This document shows positions 1 through 5,592 of a DNA stretch of 5,592 nucleotides, piece after piece. The stretch covers positions 1-5,592 of the forward strand of contig WFYH01000208.1 in NCBI GenBank assembly GCA_015490215.1, read 5' to 3'. This stretch comes from Aquificaceae bacterium. Its GTDB lineage: Bacteria > Aquificota > Aquificia > Aquificales > Aquificaceae. The first letter of the stretch is position 1. Each line of letters starts with the position of its first letter. Made by a program: the position numbers and the translations under genes. The notes below the pieces were generated by a model that saw nothing but the letters and a program-made list of their open reading frames with translations, made no database searches and was not told the DNA's origin.

Positions 1-254
1 GGGGGGCGTGCAGGTAGGCGGTGAAGTTTGCCCTGCCAGTCGTAAAGTTGAAAGATCCCATATCTCCTACCCACGAGCGTCCAGTAGCCGTCATCGTTTG
101 AATCTATAGCCTCTATCCAATATTCCTCTATTTTGGCATCGGGATCCCTTTCCAAATAATCGGCTCTGACCAGCCTGAGGTCCCCTAAGCGGTAGACCTC
201 CTGCCCTTTTTCCTCCTTGTCCTTTTTCCTTATAAGCTTGTCCAGTATACCCAT
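1..254 (-). CDS. Hypothetical protein, N-terminal part, cut by the window edge
   Basis: I do not recognise this protein. An open frame reads leftwards from an ATG at 254 and leaves the window at base 1 after 84 complete codons, so the C-terminus is missing. The first 20 residues are strongly charged and Lys-rich (MGILDKLIRKKDKEEKG), with no signal peptide or membrane segment. Residues 45-73 are rich in Trp and Tyr. They contain D51-S-N-D-D-G56, which fits the DxNxDG core of calcium-binding loops of the EF-hand or FG-GAP/VCBS type, but position 12 of an EF-hand loop would be Gly rather than Glu. The alternating aromatic pattern after it suggests beta strands; that is inference. The ATG has no clear Shine-Dalgarno. 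The frame is open upstream to a TAA at 297-299 and offers a TTG at 260, so the start is uncertain. Codon use (AGG/AGA, ATA) matches the purL and reverse gyrase genes, which supports a real native gene. Confidence 0.7.
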   Translation of the reverse strand, partial: MGILDKLIRKKDKEEKGQEVYRLGDLRLVRADYLERDPDAKIEEYWIEAIDSNDDGYWTLVGRRYGIFQLYDWQGKLHRLPARP

Positions 255-294
255 GACCAATACATGATAGCCAAGAGGACAGGGTTTATCTATG

Positions 295-379
295 TTTTAG
301 AATAGATTTTTCCTCACTACCTTTACACTTACTCTGTTACTTTCGCCCGAAGATTTTTTAGAAGCAGCTCTTTTAGAAT
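295..379. repeat. Three copies of TTTTAGAA in the divergent intergenic region
   Basis: TTTTAGAA occurs at 295-302, 356-363 and 371-378. The first and third extend to TTTTAGAAT. All three have the same orientation, and the last overlaps the start codon of the small ORF at 378. They could be regulator half-sites or cryptic -10 boxes (TAGAAT differs from TATAAT at one base), or chance in an AT-rich stretch. Spacing between copies is irregular (61 and 15 bases), so this is not a CRISPR array. Confidence 0.35.
299..327 (-). promoter_or_regulatory. Possible promoter for the minus-strand gene at 254
   Basis: On the minus strand, TATTCT (304-299) resembles a -10 box. A TGTAAA (327-322) lies 17 bases upstream, in the -35 position, but matches TTGACA at only three of six bases. 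Transcription would begin near 292 and give a leader of about 38 bases. This is pattern matching in AT-rich DNA and is weak. Confidence 0.18.
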
Positions 380-458
380 GAAACCAATATACCGTTCAAC
401 CTATGGGCGAGAAGAGCTTGAAAGAGAGATATCAAGAGCTATATTAAAGCTGTCATGA
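378..458 (+). CDS. Possible 26-residue ORF coupled to the next gene
   Basis: An ATG at 378 opens a 26-codon frame that ends in the TGA at 456-458. That TGA overlaps the ATG of the next ORF (455-457) in an ATGA arrangement, the usual layout for translational coupling. The peptide starts MKPIYRSTYG and continues as a charged, probably helical segment ending ILKLS. No family is recognised. No good Shine-Dalgarno precedes the ATG. The frame stays open upstream to a TAG at 303-305 but offers no better start there. It could be a genuine leader or small protein, the N-terminus of a once longer protein now separated from the 111-residue ORF by a frameshift, or chance. The stop/start overlap is the main argument for it. 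Confidence 0.28.
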   Translation: MKPIYRSTYGREELEREISRAILKLS

Positions 459-790
459 AACTAACCCTAAAGGACGATGGACCTTTTGAGGGCTTCGTGC
501 TGAGGGGAGTAAAGAATGTAAATGAGTTACCTGAGCATGAAGAAATTGAAGCTTTGTTCCCAGAAGTATCAACAGCTTTGGACAACAATAATAGGATTGT
601 TTACTTCCATGTTGACCTCTGGGCGGGACCCGACTTCTTAGATCACATCATCTCCTACCTTGAGGAACATCCCGTCCCCGGCACCTACACAGTAGAACAG
701 CTCGGACTTTACGATGTTCCTTTCGTGGAAGTCCTCAAAACCATAAAAAAACTCTATGAACAAAAATTGACGACCCCGACACGGAAATAG
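455..790 (+). CDS. Hypothetical 111-residue protein
   Basis: I do not recognise this protein. The ORF runs from an ATG at 455 to TAG at 788-790. The product is acidic in its first half and ends with a basic tail (KLTTPTRK). It has no cysteine, no signal peptide and no membrane segment. Visible points are a beta-like stretch at residues 48-54, the distinctive run HVDLWAGPD at 52-60, a probable helix at 60-72, and a second at about 90-104. It looks like a small soluble alpha/beta protein; that is inference. Hand counting gives about 45% GC over bases 481-780, lower than parts of purL, and codon choice is less biased than in the neighbours. No clear Shine-Dalgarno precedes the ATG, which sits in an ATGA overlap with a possible 26-residue ORF. 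It converges on lspA with 63 bases between them. No overlapping ORF competes with it on either strand. Confidence 0.6.
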   Translation: MKLTLKDDGPFEGFVLRGVKNVNELPEHEEIEALFPEVSTALDNNNRIVYFHVDLWAGPDFLDHIISYLEEHPVPGTYTVEQLGLYDVPFVEVLKTIKKLYEQKLTTPTRK

Positions 791-853
791 CCTTGCCCCA
801 TTTATTCTCCATCCCCATGAAAACTTGGCAGTCTCAGATGTAGACGAATTAGT

Positions 854-1327
854 TTAGTGCTTTCTTAAGCTTCTAAGCAGCAGATAACCTATAGCCAAGG
901 TTATAGAGGCGTCCGCTAAGTTGAAGGCGGGCCAGTAGAGATCTCCAAGGTGGAGGTGCAGGAAGTCCCTTACCTTTCCCAAGAAGAGGCGGTCAAAGAG
1001 GTTTCCGAGGGCACCCCCCGCCACCATACCGAGGGCTATAACGCTTAACTTGTCGGAAACCCTGAAAGAATAAACGAAGGTAACCGCAAGGGCTATCAGG
1101 GGTGCACCCACCAGCAGGGGGACCCTAAGGAAATCGGGAAGCTCAGAAAATATCCCGAAGGCTGCACCCCTGTTATATATGAGCATGAGCTTGAGAAAAG
1201 GGAGAGGGTCGTAACTCTTTTCGCTGAGAAGCGCCTCCGCCAACTCCTTGGTAACAAGATCAAGGATCAGAACGGCGGTAAGGGTCTTTACAAAGAGCCG
1301 AGGCTTTTCTCCAAGGATCTTTGCCAT
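854..1327 (-). CDS. lspA: Lipoprotein signal peptidase (signal peptidase II)
   Basis: LspA is the aspartic protease of the inner membrane that removes signal peptides from prolipoproteins after Lgt has lipidated the conserved cysteine. The 157-residue length is normal for the family. Four hydrophobic segments are visible at about residues 10-24, 66-86, 94-110 and 138-152. The family motifs are all present: D23 in the first helix, N52-R53 in NRGAAFGI, N109 with D112-R113 in GNLFDR, the catalytic D121 in VRDF and the catalytic D139 in FNLADASI. The gene lies downstream of purL and its start falls inside the last 40 bases of purL, so it is probably co-transcribed and translationally coupled. AAGGAGGT (1335-1328) directly abuts the ATG, closer than the usual 5-9 base spacing, but no better in-frame start exists before the first transmembrane helix. 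Identification is firm. Confidence 0.97.
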   Translation of the reverse strand: MAKILGEKPRLFVKTLTAVLILDLVTKELAEALLSEKSYDPLPFLKLMLIYNRGAAFGIFSELPDFLRVPLLVGAPLIALAVTFVYSFRVSDKLSVIALGMVAGGALGNLFDRLFLGKVRDFLHLHLGDLYWPAFNLADASITLAIGYLLLRSLRKH

Positions 1328-3528
1328 ACCTCCTTAAAGGTGCTCAGCTTTTCTTCAAAGAGCTTTGAGCCGTTGTAGCTTAGTTTTATCTCGGGATGCT
1401 GGATTACCTGACCTATATACATCCACTCAAGTCCTTTTTCTTCCACGAGGTCTTTAACTGTGTCCGTTTTTTCGGGATCGGTGCTTACCACAACACGGGT
1501 GGGCATTTCCGAAAAGAGGAAAAGGTCTTCCCTCTCGTCGGAGTAGATTTCAAGCTCCGCACCCAAGTTTAGAGGGAAACAGCTTTCCAAAACGGTTACA
1601 AGCAGTCCTCCCACGGAAACGTCGTGGGCGGATTTTATCAGATCCTTTTGAACAAGCTCAATCAGCAGATCTATAAGGATCTTTTCCTTTTCAAGATCCA
1701 CCCTCGGTATGGGACCCTCCACTCTGTTGTGGACAACTTTTAAAAACTCGCTCCCGCCCGGAACGGACTTTCTGGCAAGGTCTCCTATAAGGAGGATGTC
1801 TCCTCCGGATATAAAGTGGGAACCTACGTGCCCTTCTACCTGCTCAAGGACGCCCACGCACACCACTATAGGCGTTGGGTATACGTTTCTTGCTTCTTGT
1901 CCTTCAACGGTTTCGTTGTAGAGGGATACGTTCCCGCTGACTACGGGCACGCCGAGCTTCTCACAGGCTTGAGCCATGCCCTCAACAGCCCTCTCAAGCT
2001 GCCACATTATCTCGGGTCTTTCGGGGTTGCCGAAGTTAAGGCAATCAGTTATAGCCAAGGGTTTAGCACCTGTGCAGGCTACGTTCCTGCAAGCCTCCGC
2101 TACCACATACTTGCCACCTTCGTAAGGATCAAGGAAAACCATCCTCCCGTTTCCCTCACAGGATATGGCTATGCCCTTTTCCGAGCTTACGGAAGGCTTA
2201 TGAGACCACTTGATCCGAAGGACGCTTGCATCCGCCCCGGGCTTTAGAACCGTATTCGTGCCAACTTCGTAATCGTATTGGGTGTAAATCCACTCCTTGG
2301 AGCATACATTAGGGGACTCCAGAATCTTCAAAAGGGCTTCTTTCATGTCCACGGGAGGGAGATCTTCTTCTTTAAGGGAATTCAACTTCTGCAGATATTC
2401 GGGTTCTCGGGAAGGTCTGTTGTATACGGGGGCTTCGTCTACTATGAGACTGACGGGCAGATCCGCCACCACCTCCTCTTTGTATCTGGCTACGAGCCTT
2501 CCCGTTTGTGTGGTGCGACCTACAACCTCCCCGACCAGATGGTAAAACTCTGCTATCTCCTTCAGCTCTTTGAGATTTTCCTCCTCAACCACAAGGAGCA
2601 TCCTCTCTTGGCTTTCAGACAGGAGGATCTCGTAAGGGGTCATACCCTCTTCCCGAAGGGGAACCCTTTCAAGGTAAAGCTCAACCCCCAAACCCGACTT
2701 TGCAGCTATCTCGGAAGCAGAACCTGCAAGACCCGCCGCCCCGAGGTCCTGCATCCCCACTACGAGACCCCTCTCTACCGCCTCAAGGACCGCCTCCACC
2801 AGTTTCTTACCGAAGTAAGGATCTCCTACCTGAACGTTGGGTCTTTTTTCTTCCACATCTTCCGCAAACTCCCCCGAAGCCATAACTGCCCCGTGAACTC
2901 CGTCCCTGCCCGTTGAAGAACCTATCAGAAACAGAAGCTGTCCTTCTTCGGTTGCCCTTGCTCTGAAGATCCTTCCTGCAGGCATTATCCCTAGGCAGAA
3001 GGCGTTTACAAGGGGGTTCGTCTTGTAGCACTCCTCAAAGAAAGTTTCCCCTCCCACGGTGGGAACGCCGATGGAGTTTCCGTAAGAGCTTATTCCCTTT
3101 ACTACGCCCCTCACGATGGTTCTTGAAAGAGACTCTTCCAAACTTCCGAATCTCAAGGAGTCCATAAGAGCTATGGGTCTCGCACCCATTGAAAGAACAT
3201 CCCTGATTATCCCTCCCACACCGGTAGCGGCTCCGTTGCAGGGTTCTATAAAGGAGGGGTGATTGTGGCTTTCTATCTTGAAAGCAACCCACACCTTTTC
3301 ATCTATCTTCACGACGCCCGCATTTTCCCCGGGTCCCTGAACCACCCACTCCGCTTGGGTGGGAAACTTTTTAAGAACCCTCTTCGAGGACTTGTATGAG
3401 CAATGCTCCGACCAGAGGGCGCCCAAGATGCCCAGCTCAACGGTGTTGGGTTCCCTTTCAAGGAACTTTACGATCCTTTCGTATTCCTCCTCTGTCAAGC
3501 CGTGTGCCTTAGCTTCCTGATAGTTCAT
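1288..3528 (-). CDS. purL: Phosphoribosylformylglycinamidine synthase, PurL subunit
   Basis: PurL converts formylglycinamide ribonucleotide, glutamine-derived ammonia and ATP into formylglycinamidine ribonucleotide (FGAM), step four of purine synthesis, in the cytoplasm. At 746 residues it is the short bacterial form, without a glutaminase domain, so it should work with separate PurQ and PurS proteins that are not in this window. Two tandem AIR-synthase-like halves are visible. The first has [10 protein letters not shown] with the conserved His42, KIESHNHPS at 84-92, GGIIRD at 105-110, [11 protein letters not shown] at 260-270 and LSESQERML at 303-311. The second has [13 protein letters not shown] at 467-479, the [19 protein letters not shown] stretch at 482-500, SGNVSLYNE at 531-539 and HDVSVGGLL at 635-643. 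The open frame extends to a TTG at 3549, but I chose the ATG at 3528: it gives the normal N-terminus and leaves room for a promoter. It is the first gene of an operon with lspA and is divergent from reverse gyrase. Confidence 0.97.
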   Translation of the reverse strand: MNYQEAKAHGLTEEEYERIVKFLEREPNTVELGILGALWSEHCSYKSSKRVLKKFPTQAEWVVQGPGENAGVVKIDEKVWVAFKIESHNHPSFIEPCNGAATGVGGIIRDVLSMGARPIALMDSLRFGSLEESLSRTIVRGVVKGISSYGNSIGVPTVGGETFFEECYKTNPLVNAFCLGIMPAGRIFRARATEEGQLLFLIGSSTGRDGVHGAVMASGEFAEDVEEKRPNVQVGDPYFGKKLVEAVLEAVERGLVVGMQDLGAAGLAGSASEIAAKSGLGVELYLERVPLREEGMTPYEILLSESQERMLLVVEEENLKELKEIAEFYHLVGEVVGRTTQTGRLVARYKEEVVADLPVSLIVDEAPVYNRPSREPEYLQKLNSLKEEDLPPVDMKEALLKILESPNVCSKEWIYTQYDYEVGTNTVLKPGADASVLRIKWSHKPSVSSEKGIAISCEGNGRMVFLDPYEGGKYVVAEACRNVACTGAKPLAITDCLNFGNPERPEIMWQLERAVEGMAQACEKLGVPVVSGNVSLYNETVEGQEARNVYPTPIVVCVGVLEQVEGHVGSHFISGGDILLIGDLARKSVPGGSEFLKVVHNRVEGPIPRVDLEKEKILIDLLIELVQKDLIKSAHDVSVGGLLVTVLESCFPLNLGAELEIYSDEREDLFLFSEMPTRVVVSTDPEKTDTVKDLVEEKGLEWMYIGQVIQHPEIKLSYNGSKLFEEKLSTFKEVWQRSLEKSLGSL
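1328..1335 (-). promoter_or_regulatory. Ribosome binding site of lspA with very short spacing
   Basis: Reading leftwards, AAGGAGGT is followed immediately by ATG, which leaves only one base between GGAGG and the start codon. It lies inside the purL coding sequence. It is the strongest anti-Shine-Dalgarno match at any start in this window and fixes the likely lspA start, although the spacing is atypical. Confidence 0.6.
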
Positions 3529-3551
3529 AGGTTCTTTCAAAGAGCACAAGT

Positions 3552-3570
3552 ATTTTAACCCGAGAGTATA
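3552..3570 (-). promoter_or_regulatory. Candidate -10 elements for the purL-lspA operon
   Basis: Two minus-strand hexamers each match TATAAT at five of six bases: TATACT (3570-3565) and TAAAAT (3557-3552). They would start transcription near 3558 or 3545 and give purL leaders of about 30 or 17 bases before the ATG at 3528. Neither has a convincing -35 at 16-18 bases. The placement supports the ATG over the TTG at 3549, which would leave little or no leader. Confidence 0.35.
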
Positions 3571-3572
3571 AT
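3567..3572 (+). promoter_or_regulatory. Consensus -10 element (TATAAT) of reverse gyrase
   Basis: A perfect TATAAT lies 9 bases before the reverse gyrase ATG, so transcription would begin at about 3579-3580, at the start codon itself. That predicts a leaderless or nearly leaderless mRNA, which fits the absence of a Shine-Dalgarno. The -35 region is poor: AGCACA at 3543-3548, with an 18-base spacer, matches TTGACA at three bases. The site overlaps the minus-strand TATACT used as a candidate -10 for purL. Confidence 0.4.
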
Positions 3573-3581
3573 TGAAGCGTG

Positions 3582-5592
3582 ATGATAGCGGCTATATTCA
3601 AAGAGCTGTGTCCGAACTGCGGGGGGGATATAGGATCGGACAGATTGCTTTTGGGTCTCCCCTGTGAAAGGTGTCTGCCTGAGCCTGTCCCCAAGGAGAG
3701 GGTCTGCTCGGAGGTCTGGGAGGGGAATCTGAAGGAGCTGTGCACCGCCCAGAGGGAGGTTGAAGAGTGGGAAGAGCTTTTTAAAAGTAAAATAGGCACC
3801 GACCCTTGGAGCCTCCAAAGGTCTTGGGCAAAGAAGGTTTTTCTAAAGAGGAGCTTTGCCCTTCTTGCACCCACAGGCGTGGGCAAAACCACCTTCGGAA
3901 TAGTTACGGCCCTCTACCTTGCTCTTAAAGGGATAAAGAGCTACATAATCCTTCCCACCAAGCTCTTGGTTGAACAGGTATACGACAAGATAACCTCGGG
4001 TAACTTGGGGAACCTCCGCGTTCTGGTTCCCGCAGATGGTAGCAAGAAAAAAAGGGAAGAGGTAAAGAAGAGGATAGAAGAGGGTGACTTTGACATCCTC
4101 ATAACCACTTCCATGTTCCTCTACAGAAACCACGAGATTATTCCGAGGGACTTCGGCTTTATTTTCGTTGATGATGTGGACTCCTTCCTGAAGACCGCCA
4201 AGAACATAGATAAAGCTCTTCTCCTTCTAGGGTTTTCCGAGGAGGACATAGAAAAGGCTCTGCACCTGATAAAGCTCAAAGAAAAGAGAAACAAGGACGA
4301 AAGCACGTGGGAGGAAATACGAAGGCTTTCCGAAGAAGTTAGGGGGCTTCAGGAAAAAGCGAAGGGAGTTTTGGTGGTGTCTTCCGCCACGGGGAACCCC
4401 CGCTCAAGCAGGATAAAGCTCTTCAGAGAACTTCTGGGCTTTGAGGTAGGAAGACCCACCCTTTATCTGAGAAACATAGCGGACATCTACGAAGAGCCGA
4501 AAGACGTAGAGCTTAGGGCGGTGGAACTTGTAAAGAAGCTCGGTAAAGGAGGACTTGTGTTCGTCCCCTCCGACAAGGGTATGGAGGGAGTTGAGAGGAT
4601 AAAGAGCCTCCTTGAGAAGGAAGGAGTAAGGGTAAAGTCCCACGAGGAGCTAAAGGACCTGTCCGAGTTTGAAAGGGGAGATGTGGATGTCCTTGTGGGC
4701 ATAGCCTCTTACAGGAACCCCCTTACAAGGGGTATAGATCTGCCCCACGTGGTAAGATACGCCCTCTTTGTGGGCGTTCCCAAGATAGTCATACGCTTGA
4801 ACATAGAGGCTCACCCCTCCCACCTCCTGTGGGCGCTCCTTTCGGTGCGTATGGTAATAGCCAAAGAACTCAAGGACAGGCTCACGGAGGTGGACCGCTG
4901 GATCCAAAACCTCAGGAGGTATTCCTATCTGAGCGAAGAGTTTATAGAAAACACTCCGGACCTGAAGGAGCGTATAGACCGTCTGAGGGAGCAGGTAAAG
5001 GACTTCCTTCTCTCCGAAGAAGTGCGCAGGCTCATAGACCACTCTCAAGAGATTACCCTCAGGAGGACGGAAGAGGGCTACGTTCTCACCGTTGCGGACG
5101 TCACCGCTTACATGCAGGCTTCGGGGAGAACCTCACGGATGTATCCGGGCGGGATAACCAAAGGTCTCAGCTACCTCCTCGTGGACGACCGAAAAGCCTT
5201 CAACAACCTTGTAAGGAAGGTAAGGTGGTTTGACGAAGACGTCAAGTTTGTCCCCTCTTCAGAGGCGGACTTGGAAAGGATCCTTGAGGAGGTAGATAGT
5301 GACAGGAAAAAGGTTAGAGACATACTCCACGGTAAGGAGGTAGTAAAGAGAAAAGAACACATAAGACCTGTTTTGGTAGTGGTGGAGTCCCCAAACAAAG
5401 CCCGAACCATAGCGGGCTTCTTCGGAAAGCCCGTCACAAGGCGCTTTGGTGAGTTTGAGGTCTTTGAGATAAGTGCGGGAGACCTGTATCTGATGATAAC
5501 CGCCACCTTGGGGCATATGCTTGATCTCTCCAAGCAGGGAGGCTTCCACGGGGTCTTGGTGGAGGACAGCACCTTTGTCCCCGTTTACGAGA
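3582..5592 (+). CDS. Reverse gyrase, N-terminal 670 residues, cut by the window edge
   Basis: Reverse gyrase couples a helicase-like ATPase to a type IA topoisomerase to introduce positive supercoils, and is a hallmark of hyperthermophiles. The 670 residues visible are a little over half the usual length of about 1,100-1,200. In order they show a four-cysteine zinc finger (C10, C13, C28, C31), a Q-motif-like DPWSLQRSW at 74-82, Walker [10 protein letters not shown] at 96-104, the Walker B equivalent VDDVDS at 196-201, motif III SSAT at 267-270, motif V-like RGIDLP at 383-388, a helical latch-like insertion at about 400-500, and motif [11 protein letters not shown] at 512-520. The Toprim domain begins at about 595 with [13 protein letters not shown] and its acidic residue E602. 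The second zinc finger and catalytic tyrosine lie beyond the window. The ATG at 3582 is preferred; a GTG at 3579 would add one residue, and an in-frame TGA (3573-3575) blocks further extension. No Shine-Dalgarno is seen. All visible motifs are intact. Confidence 0.97.
   Translation, partial: MIAAIFKELCPNCGGDIGSDRLLLGLPCERCLPEPVPKERVCSEVWEGNLKELCTAQREVEEWEELFKSKIGTDPWSLQRSWAKKVFLKRSFALLAPTGVGKTTFGIVTALYLALKGIKSYIILPTKLLVEQVYDKITSGNLGNLRVLVPADGSKKKREEVKKRIEEGDFDILITTSMFLYRNHEIIPRDFGFIFVDDVDSFLKTAKNIDKALLLLGFSEEDIEKALHLIKLKEKRNKDESTWEEIRRLSEEVRGLQEKAKGVLVVSSATGNPRSSRIKLFRELLGFEVGRPTLYLRNIADIYEEPKDVELRAVELVKKLGKGGLVFVPSDKGMEGVERIKSLLEKEGVRVKSHEELKDLSEFERGDVDVLVGIASYRNPLTRGIDLPHVVRYALFVGVPKIVIRLNIEAHPSHLLWALLSVRMVIAKELKDRLTEVDRWIQNLRRYSYLSEEFIENTPDLKERIDRLREQVKDFLLSEEVRRLIDHSQEITLRRTEEGYVLTVADVTAYMQASGRTSRMYPGGITKGLSYLLVDDRKAFNNLVRKVRWFDEDVKFVPSSEADLERILEEVDSDRKKVRDILHGKEVVKRKEHIRPVLVVVESPNKARTIAGFFGKPVTRRFGEFEVFEISAGDLYLMITATLGHMLDLSKQGGFHGVLVEDSTFVPVYE

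Noticed and set aside
322..350. TTTACA (322-327) as a -35 box for the plus-strand ORFs
   Set aside because: It matches TTGACA at five of six bases, but the -10 position 16-18 bases downstream is GC-rich (CGCCCGA) and unlike TATAAT.
340..359. Small hairpin TTTC-GCCC-GAAG followed by six T, like an intrinsic terminator
   Set aside because: The stem is only about four pairs including a G-T pair, too weak at high temperature, and no plus-strand gene ends before it.
831..845. Inverted repeat GTCT/AGAC in the convergent gap between the 111-residue ORF and lspA
   Set aside because: A four-base stem with a seven-base loop and no adjacent T-run is not enough to call a terminator.
1816..2247. Plus-strand ORF of 143 codons antisense to purL
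   Set aside because: Same reason: it mirrors a well-conserved part of purL and shows no start signal or family features.
2278..2916. Long plus-strand ORF of 212 codons antisense to purL
   Set aside because: It lies wholly within purL, whose protein motifs are continuous across the region. The antisense translation has no recognisable motif and is the usual by-product of biased codons.
3529..3549. N-terminal extension of PurL from TTG at 3549
   Set aside because: The extra seven residues (MCSLKEP) are not typical of the family, and the TTG would sit at or next to the predicted transcription starts.
3843..5572. Several minus-strand ORFs of 61-133 codons under reverse gyrase
   Set aside because: They are antisense to a gene with continuous conserved motifs, are low in complexity or Ser/Leu-rich, and overlap each other.
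1..5592. Mobile element, CRISPR array, tRNA or rRNA
   Set aside because: No transposase or integrase, regularly spaced repeats, terminal inverted repeats or tRNA-like cloverleaf were seen on either strand.

Overview
The window looks like chromosomal DNA of a hyperthermophilic bacterium, most likely of the Aquificales (Aquifex/Hydrogenobacter/Thermocrinis-like). Three things point there. It carries the 5' half of a reverse gyrase gene, which is almost confined to (hyper)thermophiles. It also has the bacterial genes lspA (lipoprotein signal peptidase) and the PurL that works with separate PurS and PurQ. Codon use is heavy in AGG/AGA for arginine and ATA for isoleucine. The assignment to a genus is inference.

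Layout from left to right. Bases 1-254 (minus strand): the N-terminal part of an unrecognised protein that runs off the left edge. Bases 255-377: an AT-rich divergent intergenic region with three copies of TTTTAGAA (the third overlaps the next start codon). Bases 378-790 (plus strand): a possible 26-residue ORF joined by an ATGA stop/start overlap to an unrecognised 111-residue ORF. Bases 791-853: a short convergent gap with no convincing terminator. Bases 854-3528 (minus strand): purL then lspA, a two-gene operon whose genes overlap by 40 bases. Bases 3529-3581: a compact divergent promoter region. Bases 3582-5592 (plus strand): reverse gyrase, cut off by the right edge after about 670 residues, early in its topoisomerase half.

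Functionally, purL supplies step four of purine synthesis, lspA matures membrane lipoproteins, and reverse gyrase introduces positive supercoils. The first two are linked by transcription rather than pathway. I see no mobile element, CRISPR array, RNA gene or recognisable defence system. The points most worth a second look are the shared, partly symmetric -10 region between purL and reverse gyrase, with a likely leaderless reverse gyrase start, and the unexplained ORF pair at 378-790.
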